This document shows, piece by piece, positions 1 through 7,909 of a stretch of 12,763 nucleotides of DNA (the first letter of the stretch is position 1; each line of letters begins with the position of its first letter). The stretch spans positions 1-12,763 of the forward strand of contig JAFYAD010000050.1 in NCBI GenBank assembly GCA_017540915.1. The letters run 5' to 3'. A program made the translations under genes and the position numbers. The stretch is from Lachnospiraceae bacterium. GTDB taxonomy: Bacteria > Bacillota_A > Clostridia > Lachnospirales > Lachnospiraceae. The notes under the pieces are model-generated. The model was not told where the DNA came from. It did no database searches and saw only the letters and a list, made by a program, of their open reading frames with translations.

Positions 1-2812
1 CCTGCATATCATTGGGTGCAAGAGAGAATATAAAGCTGTACTGGCAGGCGTTGATGATAGCCGTAGATTTTCTGGCAATCTCCTCGCTTCCCACAAAGTC
101 CTTGATATTCTGTGTGATAACAATCTGCATACCGTTGTATTTACGGATACGCTTAGCCAGCTGGAACATGAAATCCAAGGCCACAGGGAACTTGGTATCT
201 ATGAATACATGGGCCTCATCTATTACTACTACAACTTTTCTCTTTAATCCGTACTTGGTATTGTAATCCCTGTTTTTGATGATCTCGTTATCAATATATT
301 TGAGAACCAGCAGCATCTGTGCGTTAGCGATGGTGGTATTGCGGTTTGAAAGCATCGCCTGGAAGTTAAATACCGTAAAGTTCTCCTCGGTGGTGACCGT
401 AGAAGGTCCGTTCCAGATATTGGCATTTCGGCCGCCGGTAGAGAACTTAGCCACGTAGTTGATGAGTGAACGCAAAAGCGATCTTATGTATTCGTTATCT
501 GTCCTCTCAAATTCCTCCAGAATTGAATCGTAAAGATCATCAAATATAGGATAATCCTCCGGAGTCAGCTTTGAAAGATCTGTCTCAGGCATAATGCCCT
601 TGTTGGTATAGAGACGCTCTGTAAGATTGTTAAGGTACTCCAATGAATCCTTATCGATCTCAGGCAGGATCTGTCTGTAAAACTCCTCCAAAAACTGCAG
701 GTGGGTAGAAAAGCTTCCGCCCGAATTGCCGCCTTCATCGTCATCAAGCGCAGTGATGATATGGAAAGGATTAAGCCTTCCATACTGGGCGTTAGCCACA
801 TTTATGACCTTACCGTGAAGATTGTGCGCAAGCTCCGAGTACTCGTTCTCGGGGTCTAATATGAAGATCTTCGCATCCTCCGAAGCAAGATTTGACAGAA
901 GACTCTTGGTAGCATAGGATTTACCTGATCCGGACTTTCCGATGATAACCATGTTGGAGTTAACTCTCTCGGAGTCTCTTCGGAAGAAATCTATAAATAC
1001 CGGGACACCGTCACTGACGCCAAGTTTGAAACCGGCCTTATCTGCTATATGAGCATAGATCCACGGGTAACCGGCCGCAATGGAGTTGCTGGGGATACCG
1101 CGTCCCTGTTTTGACTGGGGATCGTACGCGCTGATCTGGGTTGCAATAAATGCATCCATCTGATCAAAATCCAGCGCACTTAGTCTGAAGTTGCTCTCCT
1201 GCCATGTCCTGCGTACATGTTTTTTCATGCCGGAAATATCAGGCAGCAGAGACTTTAGTTTATCTTCACCCCTTGACACATTTGTGGTATGAAGGTCGTA
1301 AGCAGTGATATAAACATTGCATTCCATCAGCTCTTCGCCTTCGCCCTGCAATGTCACAAGAAGCTTTCCCAATGTTTCTATATGGGACTGCAGCTCTATA
1401 CGCTTGGAATCCACACCGGTAGCATTGTACTGACCTCTCAGTTCCTGAAGAGAGTGGTCGATGGTACGTATAGCCTTTAATCTGTCCATGGGCTTGCATT
1501 TTACAACAACCTTTGTGGACGGAACAGACATTACTCCCGCAAGCCAGGCATCACCCACCATCGAGGGGTAATTGACCACTCTGAAGTTATGAGTCACGAT
1601 ATCATTGATCTCGACTGTTCTGGCCTTTATATTGAGTTTTTCGGGCATTGCCCACTGAACATAATCCTCAGGCTTTACATCTTTGATCTCACGCTCGTCA
1701 AAATCTATCTGGTTGGTGTACTTAAGGAAAACCGCAAGTTCAGCATCACCTAACCGTCTTGCGCTGAGCTCTCCATTATGCAGGTTATCTAAGGCGCTCC
1801 TCACCTGAAGATTCAACTGCTTTTTATCACTCTCAAACAAAACCATGTAATAGAACGGCGCTACTACCTGGTGATCCGTGCACAGACCTTTGAGCTCGGT
1901 CAATCTGTCGTTTTCTATATCCACTCTGGCCTGGAACTCAGCCTCGTTCATCATGCCGCTCTCATAAGATTTGCGGAGCTGGGCAAGCTTTTCCTTCTCG
2001 ACTGCTATGTAGGAATCATATATGATAGGACGCTCAATCTTCACAATATTGGCAGCAAATCCCATATGTACGCTTCTGAGCACCCTGCCGACACCGGCTT
2101 CAATGGAGTTGTTACGCCTGTGAGGGCTGAAAAATCTGAATTCCACCGGATCTATCTCAATAACGGCGCCATAATAGCTGCCACCGTATTCGATCAAACT
2201 CTCCTTTATGCCTGTAAAGGGCATGATATTATCCATAAAAGCATAGCTGGCGTTCTCTTCCTTGCCCTGCTTTGCCTCATTTTTTGCTTTCTTCTTGGCA
2301 GCACTGCGCTCTGCCCTGGCGAGCCAGACCGCGTTTTTCTCCTCCTCGGTGGCAGTCTTGCTCTTTAATATCTTATCTTCCTGCTTTATAAGCTCTTTTA
2401 ATGCCTGCTTGCTGAGCTTCTCGCTCTCCTTGTCTGCTTTCTTTTCTTGTTTGGCGGCTTCTTTTTCTGCAGCAGCTTCATCATTCTGTTCCAAAAGCTC
2501 CTGCTTCATCTCCTCTTTGTTGTCTTTCTTTTTGAGGAGCTTGTCGTCATATACTCTTGCATAACGACGAACATATCCAAAATGCCTTATGATATGCAAC
2601 AGCATCATGTAGGTCGGCTCAGTATCAAGACGCAGCAGCAAAAGTGCTGTTACTGAGAATACCGCAATCGCGATCCCGAACTTAAACGGCAGAGGCGACA
2701 GGATAACAAGCACCAGCATGGCCAGACCAATGGCGGCCACTATTACATCCGCTATCGAAACCCCTTTAAAAAGCTCTATTCTGACTTTTGTCTTTCCGGG
2801 TATAAATCTCAT
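1..2812 (-). CDS. PrgI-VirB4 fusion: T4SS ATPase (TraE/TrsE type), partial at 3' end
   Basis: Hexameric ATPase that powers a type IV secretion channel at the cytoplasmic membrane. The 937 residues inside the window begin at an ATG preceded by AGAGGGA seven bases away and run off the left edge without a stop. Residues 1-88 look like a PrgI-family membrane module: short basic start, two hydrophobic segments at about 20-39 and 44-62, then a Tyr/Arg-rich stretch. Residues 89-188 are a Lys/Glu/Ala-rich, probably coiled-coil linker. The VirB4 part starts near 190; Walker A GKSGSGKS is at 625-632 (bases 917-940) and Walker B VVVVIDEAH at 860-868 (bases 209-235), followed by ITQNIKDF typical of the family. 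In Tn1549-like elements PrgI and VirB4 are normally separate genes, so the single reading frame is notable. The missing C-terminus is probably under 100 residues. Last T4SS gene seen in this operon. Confidence 0.93.
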   Translation of the reverse strand, partial: MRFIPGKTKVRIELFKGVSIADVIVAAIGLAMLVLVILSPLPFKFGIAIAVFSVTALLLLRLDTEPTYMMLLHIIRHFGYVRRYARVYDDKLLKKKDNKEEMKQELLEQNDEAAAEKEAAKQEKKADKESEKLSKQALKELIKQEDKILKSKTATEEEKNAVWLARAERSAAKKKAKNEAKQGKEENASYAFMDNIMPFTGIKESLIEYGGSYYGAVIEIDPVEFRFFSPHRRNNSIEAGVGRVLRSVHMGFAANIVKIERPIIYDSYIAVEKEKLAQLRKSYESGMMNEAEFQARVDIENDRLTELKGLCTDHQVVAPFYYMVLFESDKKQLNLQVRSALDNLHNGELSARRLGDAELAVFLKYTNQIDFDEREIKDVKPEDYVQWAMPEKLNIKARTVEINDIVTHNFRVVNYPSMVGDAWLAGVMSVPSTKVVVKCKPMDRLKAIRTIDHSLQELRGQYNATGVDSKRIELQSHIETLGKLLVTLQGEGEELMECNVYITAYDLHTTNVSRGEDKLKSLLPDISGMKKHVRRTWQESNFRLSALDFDQMDAFIATQISAYDPQSKQGRGIPSNSIAAGYPWIYAHIADKAGFKLGVSDGVPVFIDFFRRDSERVNSNMVIIGKSGSGKSYATKSLLSNLASEDAKIFILDPENEYSELAHNLHGKVINVANAQYGRLNPFHIITALDDDEGGNSGGSFSTHLQFLEEFYRQILPEIDKDSLEYLNNLTERLYTNKGIMPETDLSKLTPEDYPIFDDLYDSILEEFERTDNEYIRSLLRSLINYVAKFSTGGRNANIWNGPSTVTTEENFTVFNFQAMLSNRNTTIANAQMLLVLKYIDNEIIKNRDYNTKYGLKRKVVVVIDEAHVFIDTKFPVALDFMFQLAKRIRKYNGMQIVITQNIKDFVGSEEIARKSTAIINACQYSFIFSLAPNDMQ

Positions 2813-2895
2813 ATCCAATCCCTCTTAAATAATTTTTCGGGAGAAGTCTGTCAAAATCAATGTTTTGTCACACTCCCTTAATAACGCAACAAACC

Positions 2896-2922
2896 CCGAA
2901 GACAGAAAGACCCTGTCTTCGG
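2896..2922 (-). other. 10-bp perfect hairpin between trbL-like and virB4-like genes
   Basis: CCGAAGACAG and CTGTCTTCGG form a perfect 10-bp stem around a 7-base loop in the 129-base gap between the TrbL-like stop and the VirB4 start. On the minus-strand transcript it is followed by GGTTTGTTGCG, too few U residues for an efficient intrinsic terminator. A partial terminator, RNA-processing site or 3'-stabilising stem that sets VirB4 below the upstream genes is a reasonable inference. Confidence 0.6.
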
Positions 2923-2941
2923 AGAAATAGCTCGATATTTA

Positions 2942-4774
2942 TTATCCGTTTGCCGGCGGAGGATTATTTCCGTTATTATCCGGAACAGGATTACCACCAC
3001 CGTTGTCAGGTACCGGCTCGGGTTCGTCATCTGATGAACCGTGATTGTTGTCCGGAAGATCTCCTCCGCTGCCGCTTCCGCCGCCACTGCCACTTCCGCC
3101 GCCGCTGCCGCTTCCGCCTCCGTCGCTGCTTCCGCCACCGCTGCTGCTTCCACCGCTGCTTCCGCCGGAAGAACCGCCACCGCCTTTAGCCCAACCGAAC
3201 ATCTTATCCATGGCAGTATCTGCTGCCGAAGTTGCATCCTGGCTTATAGACTGCATACCTGCACTGTTTGCCATGATACCTGTCAGCATACCGCTGGCCT
3301 TCTTTGATACCGAAAAACCGGCTATCATCATGAAAAGCTTACCTATAAGATTTAATATAGGTCCAATATTAATAGATGTTCCGCTTATGGTGACATCTGT
3401 GAAAAGAACCAGCTTATCACTCATGATGATGGGTATGAACAGCATCGACACTCTCATGGCAATGACTGTGGCCAATACGGATGTGCTCTGTACGGTAAAT
3501 GCGACCGTCCACTGCTTGCGTTTCTCACCGTCATCCACCGGCTCAAAAGCAAAGATAAGCGGCGCTATAAGATACAACAACATCATGTTGAAGATTCTGG
3601 ATATGCATGAGAACACTATCATACATATGTTCCACAACAGCATATATCCTCCCAGTATCAGCAACAGATAATTATACCTGTAAAGACTGAGAGAAAAGTC
3701 CGCATAGACGGCATCATAGTCGTAAATACTCTTCTGACCGTAATAATATGGTCCGCGGAGTGCATCAGTCATGGATGGATTTTGGTTATAAACTGTATTC
3801 TTAGCAGCCTTATAGGTACATACCAGGAAAAGGAACTGCTCCAGAGATACATCCTGCGCCTTGTCCTTACTGATGGACAGTCTTTCGTAGCTGGCCAACG
3901 GCCTTAAGCCTGTGTTAGTCTTCATTTCGGTCATAATATTCAGGATTGCATCCGAAACAGGCTTGTTATATACATCCAGTTTAAGTTCTGTATCGACATT
4001 TGCGGCATTTACCAGCCTCTGCAGCAATGACTGCCATGTACTTATCTCATTGCCATCCTTATCTGTCGTAACATAATAAAGCTCAAAAACGCCCTCATCC
4101 AGAAGATATTTCAGCTCCGGTCTCACCGCATTGTAACAGCTGTTGATGTTATATGATGTATCCGGTGAATCATTAAGGGAGTAGTTTCCTATGGTATTGA
4201 ATATCCTGGCCATGGATGCAAACTGCTCATCCGTAAACTCAATCTTCTTAGGTTTGCCGAGATCATCACCATAATCGAACACATAATTGACCTGCTGCAT
4301 CAACTTATTTGAAAAAGATATGACAACCAGCAGAATAAAATTCATGCTGAATATCAGCAACAGGCTCTTGGCCATACTGCCTAAGATTGCTCCCATGGAA
4401 CGCTGATCCTTGTCACGTCCGTCAAACATTTTCTTGATGACAGCCACCATAGTGGCCGCAATACACAGTGCAAATCCTATAAAGGCCATGCCCATATATA
4501 TATTTGACACTGTCTTATTTTCGAAGAAAACATTTGTCAGGTAAGTTGCTTTTCCGTCATAGGTAACTTTTGTAACACCGGCAAAAACACTATATACCTC
4601 GTATACCAGACGAATGATCTCACAGATAGCTATCACTATGCCATAAAAGAATTTGTAGAAGAGATCTGCAATGGCCTCAGCGATACTATCCATAATGCTG
4701 TCTACAATATCTCCTCCGGCACCGAATATGCCATCCACAATATCCCCGATTCTGATTAATGATAGGTAATTCAT
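2942..4774 (-). CDS. TrbL/VirB6-like polytopic T4SS channel protein with Gly/Ser/Pro tail
   Basis: Probable inner-membrane channel subunit of the T4SS. The start chosen (MNYLSLIRIG) has GGAGGG six bases upstream; an in-frame ATG 21 bases earlier would place that site inside the gene. The 610 residues show hydrophobic segments near 41-63, 91-113, 136-155, 366-390, 394-411, 431-452 and 467-489, with a loop of about 200 residues between the third and fourth. That topology and the position before virB4 match the TrbL/VirB6/CD1114 group, but typical Tn1549-type TrbL is about half this length. Residues 531-571 are nearly pure Gly and Ser, and 572-610 are rich in Asp, Pro, Asn and Gly. The tail is not part of known TrbL cores and may be a flexible spacer or a binding segment. 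Family assignment rests on topology and context rather than a diagnostic motif. Confidence 0.8.
   Translation of the reverse strand: MNYLSLIRIGDIVDGIFGAGGDIVDSIMDSIAEAIADLFYKFFYGIVIAICEIIRLVYEVYSVFAGVTKVTYDGKATYLTNVFFENKTVSNIYMGMAFIGFALCIAATMVAVIKKMFDGRDKDQRSMGAILGSMAKSLLLIFSMNFILLVVISFSNKLMQQVNYVFDYGDDLGKPKKIEFTDEQFASMARIFNTIGNYSLNDSPDTSYNINSCYNAVRPELKYLLDEGVFELYYVTTDKDGNEISTWQSLLQRLVNAANVDTELKLDVYNKPVSDAILNIMTEMKTNTGLRPLASYERLSISKDKAQDVSLEQFLFLVCTYKAAKNTVYNQNPSMTDALRGPYYYGQKSIYDYDAVYADFSLSLYRYNYLLLILGGYMLLWNICMIVFSCISRIFNMMLLYLIAPLIFAFEPVDDGEKRKQWTVAFTVQSTSVLATVIAMRVSMLFIPIIMSDKLVLFTDVTISGTSINIGPILNLIGKLFMMIAGFSVSKKASGMLTGIMANSAGMQSISQDATSAADTAMDKMFGWAKGGGGSSGGSSGGSSSGGGSSDGGGSGSGGGSGSGGGSGSGGDLPDNNHGSSDDEPEPVPDNGGGNPVPDNNGNNPPPANG
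3066..3119 (-). repeat. 18-bp tandem repeat coding (GGGSGS)n
   Basis: Three consecutive 18-base units (first CCGCTGCCGCTTCCGCCG on the plus strand, the second with two changes, the third with one) encode the GGGSGS repeats in the tail of the TrbL-like protein. Less regular Gly/Ser codons flank it out to about 3182. The unit is a multiple of three, so copy-number change would lengthen or shorten the tail without a frameshift. Confidence 0.85.
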
Positions 4775-4780
4775 AAATAT

Positions 4781-4786
4781 CCCTCC
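4781..4786 (-). promoter_or_regulatory. Ribosome binding site fixing the trbL-like start
   Basis: GGAGGG on the minus strand lies six bases before the ATG at 4774. It selects this start over the in-frame ATG at 4795, for which the site would fall inside the coding sequence. Confidence 0.85.
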
Positions 4787-4800
4787 GCGCTTCAACTACT

Positions 4801-5808
4801 CTATCTGATCTTCAGATGGGTTCGAGTATAGTAGATATACACGCCCACTGCTATTATGATCAGTATGAGTATGATCAGTAGAATTACTCCGTAGCTGTCG
4901 AGGTATATCATGATGATGAACTGGTACTCGGTAGAATTACCTGCTTTATCGGTCACAGTTACAACATATTTTCCGCTCTGAGTAAGAACGTACGATACCA
5001 CCATTGGGAATTCTTTTCCATCCCGGGCGATGGAAATTGAAGCATCCGGATCCTCATTAACAATGGTGACGGGGCCGCTTGCTCTGCCCTTTTCATTTAC
5101 ACCCTCCAGCACCAGTGTTGGCGGTGTGATGTCCACCGTAAGGTTTAGGGCGTATTCAAGACCATTCTGGTAGCATTCATATGCCACATAATACTTGCCC
5201 TCTTCGGACATGTCCACATAGCCACCGTAGTACCCTGTATCTTCGCCGTTGTAGGAAACCGATATGATGTCAAATCCCTCAGGCATTGCATAACCCATAA
5301 CCGAATTGGTCATCTCTCCGCAGATAGTAAATCCCAAGATCTGTGTTTCATTACCTGCGTTCATTACGGTCACGATATAACTGCCTACATAAGTAAACTG
5401 ACCATTTTTGTGATCTATTACGTTTCCATTTAAATATACCCTGGGATCTATGCCATCGGTTGCAGAAAAGTCAACATTATTTTGAACGATCATGCCATCT
5501 GCAACGCTGCATGATATCTCTCCGCCCTGGTCATCCACCGGAAAAACATAACATGACCTGCCGAAATCATAGTAGCATCTGTCATTTATCCAAACAGTAC
5601 CGCCCTGATCCTCATCCTCGTCGAAACTGAAATCAAGAAGGGAACTGTCTTCACCTGTCGGTTCGCCGGTGAAGGGATCGATCTCTCCGTTGTAATCAAA
5701 ATCGCTGGCCGCAGCGCTGACAGGCGCCAATGAAAGAGTGAGCAACCCCACTCCTGCTACACACGCGCTCCTAAATATAATGCTCTTAAAAAATCTCTGA
5801 AGACCCAT
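4801..5808 (-). CDS. Membrane-anchored surface protein with Ig-like domain, T4SS-associated
   Basis: Exported protein of unknown function encoded between the VirD4 and TrbL-like genes, with a 26-base gap to the latter. Starting at the ATG at 5808 gives 335 residues and a clean signal peptide: FFKSIIFRS, a hydrophobic stretch to about residue 30, and a likely cleavage at SAAAS near 31-35. A TTG at 5844 is in frame but would bury the signal peptide. Residues 36-70 are acidic and low in complexity. A Cys-containing region follows (Cys78, 86, 100, 163, 212). Residues 227-300 resemble bacterial Ig-like folds: DITPPTLVLEGV opens the domain and SGKYVVTVTDKAGNSTEY closes it. A single helix at 304-327 and a short basic tail anchor the C-terminus in the membrane. 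It could be an outer scaffold, a wall-spanning element or an adhesin. I recognise no named T4SS component; the Ig-like call is by pattern. Confidence 0.88.
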   Translation of the reverse strand: MGLQRFFKSIIFRSACVAGVGLLTLSLAPVSAAASDFDYNGEIDPFTGEPTGEDSSLLDFSFDEDEDQGGTVWINDRCYYDFGRSCYVFPVDDQGGEISCSVADGMIVQNNVDFSATDGIDPRVYLNGNVIDHKNGQFTYVGSYIVTVMNAGNETQILGFTICGEMTNSVMGYAMPEGFDIISVSYNGEDTGYYGGYVDMSEEGKYYVAYECYQNGLEYALNLTVDITPPTLVLEGVNEKGRASGPVTIVNEDPDASISIARDGKEFPMVVSYVLTQSGKYVVTVTDKAGNSTEYQFIIMIYLDSYGVILLIILILIIIAVGVYIYYTRTHLKIR

Positions 5809-5868
5809 AATCAAACTCTCATCTTCCTGTCTTATAGTGTTCAATATCCCGATAGGACAAATACTCCA

Positions 5869-7878
5869 TCAGGCACTTTCAGCCCCCGACTCTCCCAATA
5901 CCGCGTCATTTCTGGCAGACAGATCGTAAAATACCTCATCAGCGCGGAACATATTGCTGCGGATCTCTCCCAGATCCATCTGTCCCATCTGGTAGTATTT
6001 GCACAGATAACTCGGTGTATACTTGGTCATCAGCGGGTAGTTACCGAAGGTAACAATTATGGCATTTCCGGTAGACTCCTTATTATTGAGCTTCTGAAGC
6101 TCTGACGGATATATAAGGGGACGAACCTGCTGCTGGTTGGATACGCTGTAATCACCCTCTTTGGCTCCCATGCTGGCCGAAGTGCTGGATGTTCTGACAG
6201 TAACATTACCGCAGAGCTCGGAGAACTCCTTACAGGTTCCGATATCATTGGAACCGATGAACATCTTCATACCACAGTTAGACTTTACGATATCCGCCAC
6301 TTTCTCACCGTATACGTTATTGAGCTGGGAATAACTCTGTACCACCATGTTGAACCATATCTTACGTGAACGACCAACGGTGATCATCTTGTCGAATTTC
6401 TCTATCTTGGGCATGTTACCGAACTCGTCCAGTATAAAATATACATTACGGGGAAGGCTTAAGTCCTCTCTCGCACTGGCAACCTTGATCAGAGCCTTGT
6501 ACATACACAGGATGAATACGGCTGCAAGACCGTGTCTGGTATCCTTCTCATCCGGAATCTTCATGAAGAGAGCCGTGGGTTTCTCTGCAAACTCCTCTGC
6601 CTTGATATCGGTAGCCGAAGTAAGACCGCAGAGACCACGGTCGTTGAACATGTTCAGCTTATCGAAGGTTATGGACATGTAAGAACTCATAGTACTCTCT
6701 GCAGCAGAAAGAACCTGTCTGGACAGTGTGACTGCCTGCGACAGGGGATTTCTGCCCTCAAAGTATTTCTTGAGTGCTTCAAATTCATTTTCGGAATTGG
6801 TGAGAGCCTTGTTAAGATTGAAGAAGTTAAATTTATCCTTGGTCATACCGAGGTCCGGATCTTCACTGTCCTCCAACATAGCAAGACAGGTCGCCATAAT
6901 AATGGATCTGGCGCCCTTCTCCCAAAGCGGATCTTTTTCATTTTCGATAGGACAGATAACGGATACAAGGTCGTTTAAGTCCTCATACATCTCGTCATAT
7001 ATTCTCTGTCTTGTGACTGCTATATCATCCTGGCAGTGAGATGCATCCGCATATGCCTTTCCCTGCCATTCGATCCAGACTTCATCCGGCTCCGCAGGAC
7101 CATCCATCTGCTTGAGATCCGGATAATTCTCCATGGGATCCCTGTGAGCCTTTATGCCGTTCCCGGCAAAAAGATAATCCTGATACATATCCCACACGCC
7201 GCCCAAAGGATTCCAGCGGCTTGATGAGTAAGTATCACGCAGGTCGAGCAGCAACACGTTGTAGCCCCTGGACTGGAGGAACTTTGAGTGAAGGGAGAAA
7301 AGCTCTCCCTTGGGGTCCGTCATGATCATAGAGCTTCCGGCACTGGTTGCACCCAAAAGCTGAATCATGGGATTGATGAATGTAGTCGTCTTACCTGAAC
7401 CGGTAGCACCGATGATAAGCGAATGCGCTCCGGGCAGGAAATTGATGTACATCTTCTTGCCGCTGACATAAGCTCTGACCGGAATACCGTCTTTCTTGGA
7501 ATCTTTGAGCTGATCGTATGTAAAAAGCGGGAAATATTTGTCTCTCTCTTTATCTGTCAGGAAACGGCTGTTCTCAAGAGCACCCTCCACCATGGCGTCC
7601 AGCCCCTTCTTTTCTTTCATCTTGCGGCTGGACATTGAATGGTAGTCATTGATAAAGAAGATCAAAAACAGAAATCCGGCAGCGATCACTCCCTCTATCC
7701 ATGTCAAGGGCTGTAACAGCAATCTGAAATCCGTTACAATTGGCTTTCCTTTGCTCAGATTATCAAGATTTTCGGTGACAAGCCTTACCACAAACCCCAG
7801 CACTCCGACGGCAAACACACCCAGGAATACATATAAAGCCAATAACTGCGGTTTGATTTTTTCTAATAAATCTTTCAT
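5869..7878 (-). CDS. VirD4/TraG-type T4SS coupling protein ATPase
   Basis: Membrane ATPase that recruits substrates (relaxase-DNA complexes or proteins) to the T4SS channel. The full 669 residues begin at an ATG with GAGGG six bases upstream. Two N-terminal hydrophobic segments, about 12-33 and 60-77, anchor it. Walker A is GATGSGKT at 157-164, MTDPKGELF follows at 186-194, Walker B FILDEFG spans 481-487, and VVQSYSQL at 512-519 is the usual downstream ATPase motif of TraG/VirD4. Length and motif spacing fit the Gram-positive VirD4 family of Tn1549/CTn elements, not the FtsK-like TcpA of Tn916. It sits 31 bases after the beta-solenoid-like gene and 60 bases before the Ig-like gene, within one probable operon. 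No all-alpha domain insertion could be checked by eye. The substrate is unknown because no relaxase or effector is in the window. Confidence 0.96.
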   Translation of the reverse strand: MKDLLEKIKPQLLALYVFLGVFAVGVLGFVVRLVTENLDNLSKGKPIVTDFRLLLQPLTWIEGVIAAGFLFLIFFINDYHSMSSRKMKEKKGLDAMVEGALENSRFLTDKERDKYFPLFTYDQLKDSKKDGIPVRAYVSGKKMYINFLPGAHSLIIGATGSGKTTTFINPMIQLLGATSAGSSMIMTDPKGELFSLHSKFLQSRGYNVLLLDLRDTYSSSRWNPLGGVWDMYQDYLFAGNGIKAHRDPMENYPDLKQMDGPAEPDEVWIEWQGKAYADASHCQDDIAVTRQRIYDEMYEDLNDLVSVICPIENEKDPLWEKGARSIIMATCLAMLEDSEDPDLGMTKDKFNFFNLNKALTNSENEFEALKKYFEGRNPLSQAVTLSRQVLSAAESTMSSYMSITFDKLNMFNDRGLCGLTSATDIKAEEFAEKPTALFMKIPDEKDTRHGLAAVFILCMYKALIKVASAREDLSLPRNVYFILDEFGNMPKIEKFDKMITVGRSRKIWFNMVVQSYSQLNNVYGEKVADIVKSNCGMKMFIGSNDIGTCKEFSELCGNVTVRTSSTSASMGAKEGDYSVSNQQQVRPLIYPSELQKLNNKESTGNAIIVTFGNYPLMTKYTPSYLCKYYQMGQMDLGEIRSNMFRADEVFYDLSARNDAVLGESGAESA

Positions 7879-7909
7879 ATTCTACCCTCATATAATCTGT
7901 TACAAACAA

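Noticed and set aside
1871..2656. Plus-strand frames of 69-165 codons inside the PrgI-VirB4 gene
   Set aside because: They overlap a clear VirB4-type coding region on the other strand. Their Ser/Phe/Leu-rich composition is explained by the antisense of Lys/Glu codons.
2860..3671. Long plus-strand frames rich in Pro, Leu, Ala and Arg opposite the TrbL-like gene
   Set aside because: They are mirror images of the Gly/Ser repeat codons and adjacent coding DNA, lack ribosome binding sites and encode low-complexity protein.
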